Below are positions 7,095 through 13,045 of a DNA stretch of 15,832 nucleotides, piece after piece. The position numbers and the translations under genes were made by a program. The first letter of the stretch is position 1; every line of letters begins with the position of its first letter. The notes beneath the pieces were generated by a model. That model was not told the origin of the DNA, searched no databases, and saw only the letters and a list, made by a program, of their open reading frames with translations. The DNA comes from Bacillota bacterium (GTDB taxonomy: Bacteria; Bacillota; Sulfobacillia; JAJZYS01; JAJYTV01), in NCBI GenBank assembly GCA_021806845.1, contig JAKAPV010000040.1:1-15832 (forward strand). The letters run 5' to 3'.

Positions 7095-7430
7095 TCATCG
7101 GTCCGTCTCTCGACCTTCTGCGAGGTCGCGCAGCCGCTCGAGCGCGGCGGACCAGTACCGCTCGTATTTCGCCAGCCACGGTGCCAGCGCGGCCGTCAGC
7201 GCATCCGCATCGATGCGGTAGAGCCGCTGCCGGCCGTGCCGCGTCGCGGTGACCAGACCCGCCGCCCGCAGGCCCATCAAGTGCTTGGAGATGCCCGACA
7301 CAACCAGGTCGGGGAACTCCGCAGCCAGTTGGCTGACAGTCAGCGTGCCGCGTTCGGCCAGCAGGTCGAGGATGCGCCGGCGCGTGGGATCCGAAAGCGC
7401 CCGGAATAGGTCGTCGCTGGTGCTAGGCAC
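7095..7430 (-). CDS. ArsR-family winged-helix transcriptional regulator
   Basis: This 111-aa protein begins with DDLFRALSDPTRRRILDLLAERG, the hallmark opening of ArsR/SmtB repressors. The winged helix-turn-helix lies at about residues 30-56 (VSQLAAEF...SGISKHLMGLRAAGLV) and the wing at 60-73 (RHGRQRLYRI). It contains no cysteine, so it lacks the metal-binding ELCVC site and is unlikely to be a classical metal sensor. The GTG start at 7430 overlaps the stop of the upstream SRPBCC gene by 8 nt, indicating translational coupling; longer in-frame starts would run far into that gene and add unconserved residues. ArsR genes paired with SRPBCC/AHSA1 genes are a common arrangement. This one probably autoregulates through the palindrome at 7871-7890. 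Confidence 0.88.
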   Translation of the reverse strand: MPSTSDDLFRALSDPTRRRILDLLAERGTLTVSQLAAEFPDLVVSGISKHLMGLRAAGLVTATRHGRQRLYRIDADALTAALAPWLAKYERYWSAALERLRDLAEGRETDR

Positions 7431-7854
7431 CGCCGGCGGCCACCAGTTCCGCCAGCCGCTCCAGCAGCTGGTGCCGGTCGGCGCCGCGCTCATAGGCCCG
7501 CACCGTGTCGGGCCACCCGGGCCTGCCGATGCCGGCGAAGCCGTCGTGCGTGAGGGTGACTCGCGTGCCGGCGGGCGTTGGGCTCAGGGTGAAGGCCAGC
7601 CGCGCGGGATGGACCCAGTCTGCACCCTCCTCCAGCCAGGAAAGGATCATGCCGCCCTCGGGCACCAGCTCCAGTACCGTGCCGCTGATCCACGTGTCAG
7701 CCCCGGGGTTGAGCAAGCGATACGCGCCGCCAACACGCAGGTCGATCTCGAGGTTGGGGCTGATCCAGCGCCGCAGCGCCTCCGGCGTCGCCAGCCACCG
7801 CCACACGGCGCTGGGTGGGGCCTGGATCTCGATCGAACGGACGACTGCAGGCAA
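7423..7854 (-). CDS. SRPBCC (AHSA1-type) domain protein
   Basis: The 143-aa product is a single START/Bet v1-like domain of the AHSA1 type. Its family features are VVRSIEIQAPPSAVWRWLATPEALRRWI at the start, a central VGGAYRLLNPG followed by strands ending in TRVTLTHDGF, and a long C-terminal helix (ERGADRHQLLERLAELVA). Such proteins bind hydrophobic ligands in a deep cavity; no enzymatic role can be read here. I chose TTG 7854 because GGAGG (7867-7863) lies exactly 8 nt before it. The in-frame GTG at 7863 falls inside that Shine-Dalgarno sequence. The gene overlaps the ArsR gene by 8 nt and is first in the operon, so it is probably the regulator's target and may handle the same signal molecule. 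Confidence 0.85.
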   Translation of the reverse strand: MPAVVRSIEIQAPPSAVWRWLATPEALRRWISPNLEIDLRVGGAYRLLNPGADTWISGTVLELVPEGGMILSWLEEGADWVHPARLAFTLSPTPAGTRVTLTHDGFAGIGRPGWPDTVRAYERGADRHQLLERLAELVAAGGA

Positions 7855-7870
7855 GAAAACCACCTCCGAT

Positions 7871-7890
7871 ATATTACCTTGCAGTAATAT
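7871..7890. promoter_or_regulatory. Palindromic operator, probably for the ArsR regulator
   Basis: ATATTAC and GTAATAT form perfect 7-bp arms around a 6-nt centre. The site is AT-rich in a GC-rich region and ends only 3 nt before the GGAGG of the SRPBCC-ArsR operon. Binding there would block transcription or initiation, as ArsR-type repressors do at imperfect 12-2-12 or similar palindromes. Confidence 0.7.
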
Positions 7891-8193
7891 GTTGTAGAGG
7901 TCAAGGGGCCAAGGGCCCCTTCGGTTCGTGGCGATTCACGATGTTGGTTCGGCGAGGGCTTACAAGAAGTCTAGGACGGCGTAGTCAGAAAGCAGCGCGA
8001 GATGGCTGCTCGCTGAGCGGCGGACAGAGCCTCCCGGTTCGCGCAGTGCGATCCGGAGGGCCACGCGGCTACATGGTGGAACCCATCCCGGCGGACGACG
8101 ATGGCCGCCCCATGGCAACATGGCGCCGGCCCGGCGGTCTCGCCCTGGATCAACCTGCACGGTCGTGTGTAGGACACCGCGCGCAACGCGCGT
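7891..8193. other. Non-coding spacer with one GC-rich hairpin
   Basis: No gene is supported here. The notable element is a perfect 8-bp inverted repeat at 7903-7921 (AAGGGGCC, loop AAG, GGCCCCTT). A smaller CGCGCG/CGCGCG hairpin lies at 8178-8192, just before shared element copy 2. Short open frames cross the stretch without ribosome-binding sites. Confidence 0.5.
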
Positions 8194-8223
8194 GACCGAT
8201 GGTACTGTCGCGATGTGATATTT
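8194..8223 (+). promoter_or_regulatory. Shared TCGCNNTGYGATATTT element, copy 2
   Basis: TCGCGATGTGATATTT (8208-8223) is preceded by GACCGATGGTACTG. The copy at 14274-14303 is preceded by GATCCATGGTGCTA, so about 30 nt are similar between these two non-coding regions. It lies about 180 nt before the oxidoreductase-adenosyltransferase operon. Confidence 0.65.
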
Positions 8224-8405
8224 GGCCCGCGGGCTCGGTCCTGCAGCCACCGCGGCGGGGCAGCGGCAGCCTTACGATTTAGAGGGATTCCCATGCGGGT
8301 TGTGCGGTGATGCTCGGGCGCGTGCCTGGGCATCGGCATAGTGTTCGGCCGCCGCGCGGCAGTGGCGGTGCGCGCGGGATTGGCCGGACCGCGGAGGCGA
8401 TTGCG

Positions 8406-9179
8406 TTGTTCGAGCCAGGATACGTCGAAGACGCGCTGTATACGGTCGTTGCGCGCAGGCCCGTAACGCCAGTGATCGTCGAACTGCGCCTGAAGCCGTG
8501 CGCAGAGGCGATGCGCTTTCGGGCCGGCCAGTTTGTCGAACTCTGTGATCCCGCGCATGCGCTGCCGCTGCGCTCCTACTCCGTCGCGAACGCTCCGCGG
8601 GCGGATGGGCAGATCACGCTCCTGGTCACGCGCGTGGCGCATGGTGCGACCAGCCTCTGGCTCCATGACAAGCTCAGACCAGGCGACGAGGTGTCGCTGT
8701 CGGGGCCGTACGGGACGTTCCTCGTGGATACGGGTGCAGCGCGCCCCTTGCTGCTGCTGTCCGCAGGTTCCGGGTTGGCCCCGGCGCGCGCCCTTGCGGA
8801 AGCGGCTCTAGAGGCACGTCCGGATCGCCGCTTGTCGCTCTTCTTTTCCGCGCGCACAGCCGCCGATGCGATAGACCGGCAAACCTACGAAGCGTGGCAG
8901 CAGCTGTTCCCGGGTTATCGCTACCTGCTCACGCTGACGCGCGATACCGCAGCGCCGCTGCAGGGCCGCATCCCTTCCCTACTGCCGACGCTCTTTCGGC
9001 AGCTGGCCGATCATGAGGTGTTCATCTCCGGCCCGCCCGCCTTCGTCGCTGCCTGCGTCGATGCGGCATTGCGCCTCGGGGCGCCCAGGGCGCGCGTGCA
9101 TGCGGAAGCCTTCTTCCGGGAGCCCCAGCCTTGGAGCGAGCGCACGGGAACTGAGGAGGAGGAGTACAGGCATGGCTGA
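8406..9179 (+). CDS. FNR-like flavin/NAD(P)H oxidoreductase without its own Fe-S domain
   Basis: The 257-aa product has the ferredoxin-NADP+ reductase fold. The FAD-binding barrel carries RSYS at residues 56-59, GPYGTF at 100-105 closes it, and the nucleotide-binding domain carries SAGSGLAP at 119-126. A terminal motif EVFISGPPAFV (204-214) has serine in place of the usual cysteine of CGPP, and the protein ends near HAEAFF. There is no CxxxxCxxC [2Fe-2S] domain at either end, so an external electron carrier or direct acceptor is expected. TTG 8406 is chosen because GGAGG lies 8 nt upstream; a GTG at 8307 would add about 33 unconserved, Arg/Gly-rich residues. Its stop overlaps the adenosyltransferase ATG, so a natural inference is that it supplies reduced cob(II)alamin/cob(I)alamin to that enzyme. 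This is not shown by sequence alone. Confidence 0.8.
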   Translation: MFEPGYVEDALYTVVARRPVTPVIVELRLKPCAEAMRFRAGQFVELCDPAHALPLRSYSVANAPRADGQITLLVTRVAHGATSLWLHDKLRPGDEVSLSGPYGTFLVDTGAARPLLLLSAGSGLAPARALAEAALEARPDRRLSLFFSARTAADAIDRQTYEAWQQLFPGYRYLLTLTRDTAAPLQGRIPSLLPTLFRQLADHEVFISGPPAFVAACVDAALRLGAPRARVHAEAFFREPQPWSERTGTEEEEYRHG

Positions 9180-9750
9180 GATCTATACGCGGCTCGGCGA
9201 CGACGGCAGCACGGGTCTCCTGTTCGGTGGCAGGGTGTCGAAGTCGGATCCTCTGATCGACGCGGTCGGAACTCTGGACGAGAGCGTTGCGGCGCTCGGC
9301 CTTGCGCGGGCGAGCTGCGCAGAGCCGGCGCTCGCAGAATGCATTCTCGAGGTGCAGCGCGGGATATTCGTCGCAGCGGCGGACCTGGCGGCGAACCCGC
9401 ATGCCCGGGCGCATCTGGTGCCTGGCACCTCACTCGTGACGGAGCAGATGGTCCAGCGGATCGAGGAGATCATCGACCGGCGAGTAGCCGCCCGGCCCTT
9501 GCGCACGGTCTTTCTCGTCCCCGGAGCCACGCACGCCTCGGCGGCTCTCGATCTCAGTCGAACCGTAGTGCGCCGGGCAGAGCGCATGGTCGTCCGGCTC
9601 CTGCAGGTCGGTCAGTGCCGCAGCCCGCTTGTGCTCACCTATCTCAACCGGATCTCAGATCTGCTGTACGTGCTCGCCCGCGAGGCTGCCGGTGCAGCGG
9701 ATGAGCCGATCAGTCACGAGGCTGGCGCTGCGGATCGCCCGCGCGGATGA
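9172..9750 (+). CDS. PduO-type cob(I)alamin adenosyltransferase
   Basis: This 192-aa protein transfers the adenosyl group of ATP to cob(I)alamin to make coenzyme B12. PduO-type features are clear: the ATP-binding N-terminus IYTRLGDDGSTGLLFGGRVSKSD (4-26), AVGTLDESVAALGLAR (31-46), HASAALDLSRTVVRRAERMVV (121-141) and YLNRISDLLYVLAR (157-170). Two usual positions are altered: DELN is DESV at 36-39, and the common PGG before the ATP-contact helix is VPGAT. The essential-looking Arg pair of RTVVRRAER is kept, so activity is likely. GAGGAGGAG stands 7 nt before the ATG, which overlaps the end of the oxidoreductase gene. No B12-dependent mutase or dehydratase is present in the window, so the enzyme that uses the cofactor must lie elsewhere. 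Confidence 0.9.
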   Translation: MAEIYTRLGDDGSTGLLFGGRVSKSDPLIDAVGTLDESVAALGLARASCAEPALAECILEVQRGIFVAAADLAANPHARAHLVPGTSLVTEQMVQRIEEIIDRRVAARPLRTVFLVPGATHASAALDLSRTVVRRAERMVVRLLQVGQCRSPLVLTYLNRISDLLYVLAREAAGAADEPISHEAGAADRPRG

Positions 9751-9811
9751 CCGATGATAACGCGCATCCCATCCGCAAGGGGCGCACAAAATGGATGGAC
9801 TCCTGGACGCA

Positions 9812-9834
9812 GGCCGCCGCGGGCAGCGGCGGCC
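9812..9834 (+). terminator. Strong hairpin after the adenosyltransferase gene
   Basis: GGCCGCCGC (9812-9820) pairs perfectly with GCGGCGGCC (9826-9834) around a 5-nt loop, 62 nt after the adenosyltransferase stop. No T-run follows, so it may be a Rho-assisted end or an RNA-stabilising hairpin. Confidence 0.4.
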
Positions 9835-9846
9835 GTTCGACGGGCT

Positions 9847-9905
9847 CGGCGCCTGGCGCAGGGTAGTCTTGCGGCCGGACAGGAGCGCAGGCAACCGGCT
9901 GCACT
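9847..9905 (-). pseudogene. Possible remnant of a lipoprotein signal region
   Basis: The minus strand here reads LPALLSGRKT in one frame and DYPAPGAEP in the next. The intact lipoprotein at 3254-4342 reads CILLTGCRTYPAPGVGP. DNA of both regions shares GGCGCAGGGTA and GCCGG/CAG words in the same order with a one-base length difference. A decayed duplicate, with the lipobox Cys changed to Arg and a frameshift, would explain this. The match is short. Confidence 0.25.
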
Positions 9906-9927
9906 GCCCGCGCGACACAGCACGATC

Positions 9928-9957
9928 GCCCGGCATCCGTCTCGGACTTTGCCGGGC
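9928..9957 (-). terminator. Hairpin just after the NDH-2 stop codon
   Basis: GCCCGGCA and TGCCGGGC form a perfect 8-bp stem with a 14-nt loop, 8 nt beyond the NADH dehydrogenase stop on the minus strand. There is no T-run, so termination is uncertain. Confidence 0.35.
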
Positions 9958-9965
9958 GTCGCCCG

Positions 9966-11270
9966 TCAGAGCCGCGGCGCCGGATTCCGGTTCGACTGCT
10001 CGCCGCCGGGCATGCGCGAACCGCCCGTAATCAGGCGGTCGGCGCGCTCAAAGGTGAAGTACGCGAGCGTCCAACGCCAGAGGATGGCCACACGGTTGCC
10101 GAAGCCGATCAGGTAGAGGATGTGGATGAAGAGCCATGCGGCCCAAGCGATGAAGCCGTGCAGGTGGATGCGGCCGATCCTGGCGACCGCCTGGCTGCGC
10201 CCGATCGTCGCCAGCACCCCGCGGTCGCGGTAGCGGAACGCAAGCCGCGACCTGCCTTGCGCACTGCGCAGGATGTTCTCAGCCGCCCACTCCCCCTCCT
10301 GGATCGCGACCGGCGCGATGCCCGGCAGCGGGCGGCCTTCCGGCTCGACGAAGAGCGCCATGTCTCCCGCAAGGTACACCTCCGGATGGCCCGGCAGCGT
10401 CAGGTCTTGCAGCACGCGCACGCGGCCCGCTGCATCCCGTTCGGCCGACAACCGAGCACCGAGCGAAGAGGCCGACACACCGGCCGCCCAGAGGACCGTG
10501 CGGGCCGGCAGAAATCGATCCTGCAGCCAAACCCCTTCCGGGGTGACGTCTTCGACGCTCGTCCTGAGCATCACCTCGACGCCCATCCTGCGCAGCGCCG
10601 CCTCCGCCCTCCGGGAAAGGTCCGGGGGGAATGCCGGCAGCACCCGGTCCCCCGCTTCCACAAGGAGGACGCGCGAAGTGGCGGGGTCGATGCTACGGAA
10701 GTCGCGGCGCAGCGTCTTGCGCGCAATTTCCTCGATCGCGCCGGCGAGCTCCACCCCGGTCGGCCCCGCACCCACCACGACGAAGTCGAGAAGGGCCTGA
10801 CGCTCGGCGGGATCTTCGGTGCGCTCCGCCGTTTCGTAGGCGAGCAGGATCCTGCGCCGGATCTCCGTCGCGTCCTCGAGCGTCTTGAGCCCGGGCGCGA
10901 GCGGCTCCCACTCGGGGTGAGCGAAGTAGCTGTGCCGCGCGCCGGTCGCGAGCAGGAGGTAGTCGTAGCCGATCTCGCCGCCGTCGTACCGCACCGTCCG
11001 GCGTCCGAGGTCGATCCCGCTCACGTCTGCGAGCAGCACCCTCGTTCGCGGGTGCGCCTTCAGCACGTGGCGGATCGGCGCGGCGATCTCGCCGGGGGCG
11101 AGGCCCGCCGTCGCCACCTGGTAGAGGAGCGGCTGGAAGAGGTGGTGGTTGCGCCGGTCGAGCACCGTCACCCGAACATTGCCGCGGGCGAGTCTGCGCG
11201 CGGCATAGAGTCCTGCGAAGCCGCCGCCCACGATCACGACGTGCGGCCCTGTATCCTTGCGATCGAGCAT
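9966..11270 (-). CDS. ndh: Type II NADH:quinone oxidoreductase
   Basis: The 434-aa single-subunit flavoprotein passes electrons from NADH to quinone at the inner membrane without pumping protons. It has two dinucleotide-binding motifs: GGGFAG at 15-20 for FAD, and GAGPTG at 167-172 for NAD(P)H inside FVVVGAGPTGVELAG. It also has RRNHHLFQPLLYQVATAGL (39-57), YLAGD at 299-303 and VAIQEGEWAAENI (321-333) near the quinone site, and a hydrophobic C-terminal anchor (about 373-390, IAWAAWLFIHILYLIGF). ATG 11270 follows AGAGG by 5 nt; an upstream in-frame start would add 33 Arg/Gly-rich residues before the Rossmann strand. It lies 144 nt downstream of the radical SAM gene on the same strand, with a hairpin between them, so it may be partly independent of that operon. 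Confidence 0.9.
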   Translation of the reverse strand: MLDRKDTGPHVVIVGGGFAGLYAARRLARGNVRVTVLDRRNHHLFQPLLYQVATAGLAPGEIAAPIRHVLKAHPRTRVLLADVSGIDLGRRTVRYDGGEIGYDYLLLATGARHSYFAHPEWEPLAPGLKTLEDATEIRRRILLAYETAERTEDPAERQALLDFVVVGAGPTGVELAGAIEEIARKTLRRDFRSIDPATSRVLLVEAGDRVLPAFPPDLSRRAEAALRRMGVEVMLRTSVEDVTPEGVWLQDRFLPARTVLWAAGVSASSLGARLSAERDAAGRVRVLQDLTLPGHPEVYLAGDMALFVEPEGRPLPGIAPVAIQEGEWAAENILRSAQGRSRLAFRYRDRGVLATIGRSQAVARIGRIHLHGFIAWAAWLFIHILYLIGFGNRVAILWRWTLAYFTFERADRLITGGSRMPGGEQSNRNPAPRL

Positions 11271-11385
11271 CTGACCTCTCACCCACCGTAAGGCGCGGCC
11301 CGGAGGTCGTCCGCCGCCACTGCTTGCGCGTCGCCGCGGCACTATCCGCGAGCATAGGGGACTCTTCAAGACCTCGTCCGAATGT

Positions 11386-11403
11386 GCGGCCGCGAGCGGC
11401 CGC
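11386..11403 (-). repeat. GC-rich hairpin between radical SAM and NDH-2 genes
   Basis: Two copies of GCGGCCGC, each itself a palindrome, are separated by GA. It starts 11 nt after the radical SAM stop on the minus strand. It could be an RNA hairpin that dampens read-through into the NDH-2 gene or protects the upstream mRNA. Confidence 0.4.
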
Positions 11404-11414
11404 CGGGCCCAGGA

Positions 11415-12515
11415 TCAGGAGTGGACTGCCTGAGCTACGCGCAGGTCTTCCCGGCGCAGCCGGCGCGCGAACTCGGGGTCCGGAAGGTGGCTGCAGTACG
11501 GGTCGCTCTCGAGGGGATCGCCGGTCACGGCGAATGCCCTTGCGCGTGAACCGCCGCAGACCTCCCGGAATTCGCAGTAGCCGCATTTGCCGTGCAGGAG
11601 GCGCCGGTCGCGCAGCTGGCGCAGCACCGGCGAGGTGCGGTAGATCTCGCTCAGGGGCCGCTCGCGCACGCTGCCGCACGAGAGCGGCAAGAAGCCGCTC
11701 GGGGACACCTCGCCGCGGTGGCTGACGAACACGAAGCCGTCTCCGTCCCCGACCGGCCGCGGGGCCCTGCCGACTCCCCGCAGCGCGCCGTGCGGCCTGG
11801 GAGAGATGTCGAGCTGGCGGCGCACTCTCCCATATTGTGGCGCTTCGGTTGTCTTGATGTCCATCCGCGTCGCCTCGGAGAAGCGCGCCAGCCACTGCAG
11901 CACTTCCTCGGTCTCCGCGGCGTCGAGAGCGTCCTCGACGTGTCCGCGACCCACCGCGACGAGGAAGAACGCACTCCAGAGCACCGCGCCCAGCGACTCC
12001 ACGAGCCCCCCGATCTCGGCGAGTTCCTTGCGGTTGACCCGCGACACCGTCGTATTCACCTGCAGCGGCAGACCGATCTCGCGCAGCGTCCCGACGGCAT
12101 CGAGCGTACGCTGGAACGAGCCCGCCTGACCGCGGAAGCGGTCGTGGGTCTCCGCGTTTGCCCCATCGATCGAGAACGCCCAGCGGCTGAGCCCGGCCGA
12201 AGCCAGCTCGCGGATCGCGGGCCCCGTCACGAGCGGCGTCGCAGACGGCGTGATCGAGACGCGCACGCGCTGCGCGGCATACTGCACGATCTCGACGAGA
12301 TCCGGGCGCTTCATCGGGTCGCCGCCGGTCAGCACGAAGATCGGCTGCGGGCGCATCGCGGCGAGGTCGTCGATCAGCCCGAAGGCCTCCCGGGTGCTGA
12401 GTTCCTCCGGATTGCGCATGGGGATCGCCGCGGCGCGGCAGTGCCGGCAATGCAGGTCGCAGGCGCGCGTCGTCTCCCAGATGACAATGAAGGGACTCTC
12501 GTCGTAAGGAGACAT
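11415..12515 (-). CDS. Radical SAM/SPASM-domain protein (TIGR04053-like)
   Basis: This 366-aa enzyme has the radical SAM signature CDLHCRHC (Cys19, Cys23, Cys26) inside IWETTRACDLHCRHCRA, followed by LTGGDPMKRPDL (62-73, SAM-contacting GGDP) and FSIDGANAETHDRFRG (114-129). The C-terminal extension has Cys280, Cys311, Cys314, Cys320 and Cys341 (CGYCEFREVCGG), as expected for a SPASM or twitch domain holding extra Fe-S clusters. The WETTRACDLHCRHCRA signature is shared with the heme-pathway enzymes (AhbC/AhbD/NirJ group) and with the TIGR04053 set of unknown role. I see no short peptide substrate gene beside it. ATG 12515 follows AGGAGG by about 10 nt, giving a 14-nt gap after the ferredoxin stop. 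The ferredoxin is a likely electron donor. Confidence 0.88.
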   Translation of the reverse strand: MSPYDESPFIVIWETTRACDLHCRHCRAAAIPMRNPEELSTREAFGLIDDLAAMRPQPIFVLTGGDPMKRPDLVEIVQYAAQRVRVSITPSATPLVTGPAIRELASAGLSRWAFSIDGANAETHDRFRGQAGSFQRTLDAVGTLREIGLPLQVNTTVSRVNRKELAEIGGLVESLGAVLWSAFFLVAVGRGHVEDALDAAETEEVLQWLARFSEATRMDIKTTEAPQYGRVRRQLDISPRPHGALRGVGRAPRPVGDGDGFVFVSHRGEVSPSGFLPLSCGSVRERPLSEIYRTSPVLRQLRDRRLLHGKCGYCEFREVCGGSRARAFAVTGDPLESDPYCSHLPDPEFARRLRREDLRVAQAVHS

Positions 12516-12529
12516 TGCGCTCACGCCTC

Positions 12530-12775
12530 CTACCAGTTCTTGAAGAAGTCCCGGTTGATCTCCTTGTAGTGGCTCCACTGCGCCGGCAGGTCGCCTTCCT
12601 CAAAGATGGCCTGTACGGGGCAGACCGCCTCGCAGGCGCCGCAGTTGATGCAGTCGTCGGGGTTGATATAGAGCTGCGGCGAATCCGGGGTCTCGTGGAT
12701 GCAGTCGACCGGGCAGACGTCGACGCACGCCCGGTCCTTCACTCCGATACAGGGTTCAGCGATGACGTAGGCCAT
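12530..12775 (-). CDS. fdxA: 7Fe ferredoxin ([3Fe-4S][4Fe-4S])
   Basis: The 81-aa protein has eight cysteines: Cys9, 17, 21, 25, 42, 45, 48 and 52. The first half reads CIGVKDRACVDVCPVDC and the second CINCGACEAVCP. Compared with Azotobacter ferredoxin I, Cys9, Cys17 and Cys52 would hold the [3Fe-4S] cluster, and Cys21, 42, 45 and 48 the [4Fe-4S] cluster. The position equal to its Cys11 is Val12, which fits a 3Fe site. It lacks the long C-terminal tail of Azotobacter FdI and ends in EINRDFFKNW, as many short 7Fe ferredoxins do. GGGAGG lies 8 nt before ATG 12775. As first gene of the operon it probably delivers electrons to the radical SAM enzyme just downstream. Confidence 0.92.
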   Translation of the reverse strand: MAYVIAEPCIGVKDRACVDVCPVDCIHETPDSPQLYINPDDCINCGACEAVCPVQAIFEEGDLPAQWSHYKEINRDFFKNW

Positions 12776-13045
12776 CGAGGTTCCCTCCCGCTGCCGGCTA
12801 GCGTCGTCCGGTGCCGGGCGGCGCGATGCCGGAATGTCGGCCCCCATCCGGCACCATCGATGCGGACGGAGCGCCGCTCACCAGCCGAATGCTGATGTCG
12901 TAGGTCAGGTTTCCAGCCATACGGTAGCATCTCTCGCAACTGCGCGCGGTGTGCGATGACTCAGCTCCAAGGTGACCGCGCACACACGCGCAGGTCCCAG
13001 CGGGTTCGCGCCGACGCTGCAGCGCCGCGCCACCTGGGGTGCACG
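12776..13045. other. Spacer between ferredoxin and acyl-CoA dehydrogenase genes
   Basis: About 270 nt with no supported gene. It should hold the promoter of the ferredoxin-radical SAM operon (-) and the end of the acyl-CoA-dehydrogenase mRNA. I could not pick a clear -35/-10 pair or a terminator with a T-run. A weak resemblance to the shared TCGC element (TCTCGCAACTGCGC near 12932) was not strong enough to call. Confidence 0.4.

Noticed and set aside
7855..7910. A sigma70 promoter (TTGACC or TCTACA with TAATAT) for the SRPBCC-ArsR operon
   Set aside because: With TTGACC the spacing is wrong (9 or 22 nt), and with TCTACA the start site would fall inside the Shine-Dalgarno sequence.
8224..8405. 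Cobalamin riboswitch in the leader of the oxidoreductase-adenosyltransferase operon
   Set aside because: The leader is long enough, but I could not find a B12-box-like conserved core, only GC-rich hairpins. A covariance-model search would decide it.
8307..8405. N-terminal extension of the FNR-like protein from GTG 8307
   Set aside because: The extra residues are Arg/Gly-rich and unlike the fold, while TTG 8406 has a GGAGG at 8-nt spacing.
9710..9904. A 64-residue minus-strand frame starting at GTG 9904 as a real small gene
   Set aside because: It overlaps the end of the adenosyltransferase gene and has no ribosome-binding site; only the short similarity to the lipoprotein start is of note.
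10693..12603. A 636-residue open frame on the minus strand spanning the NDH-2 and radical SAM genes
   Set aside because: It is out of frame with two clear genes, is extremely Arg/Ala-rich and has no domain; it is an antisense-free frame shadow caused by high GC.
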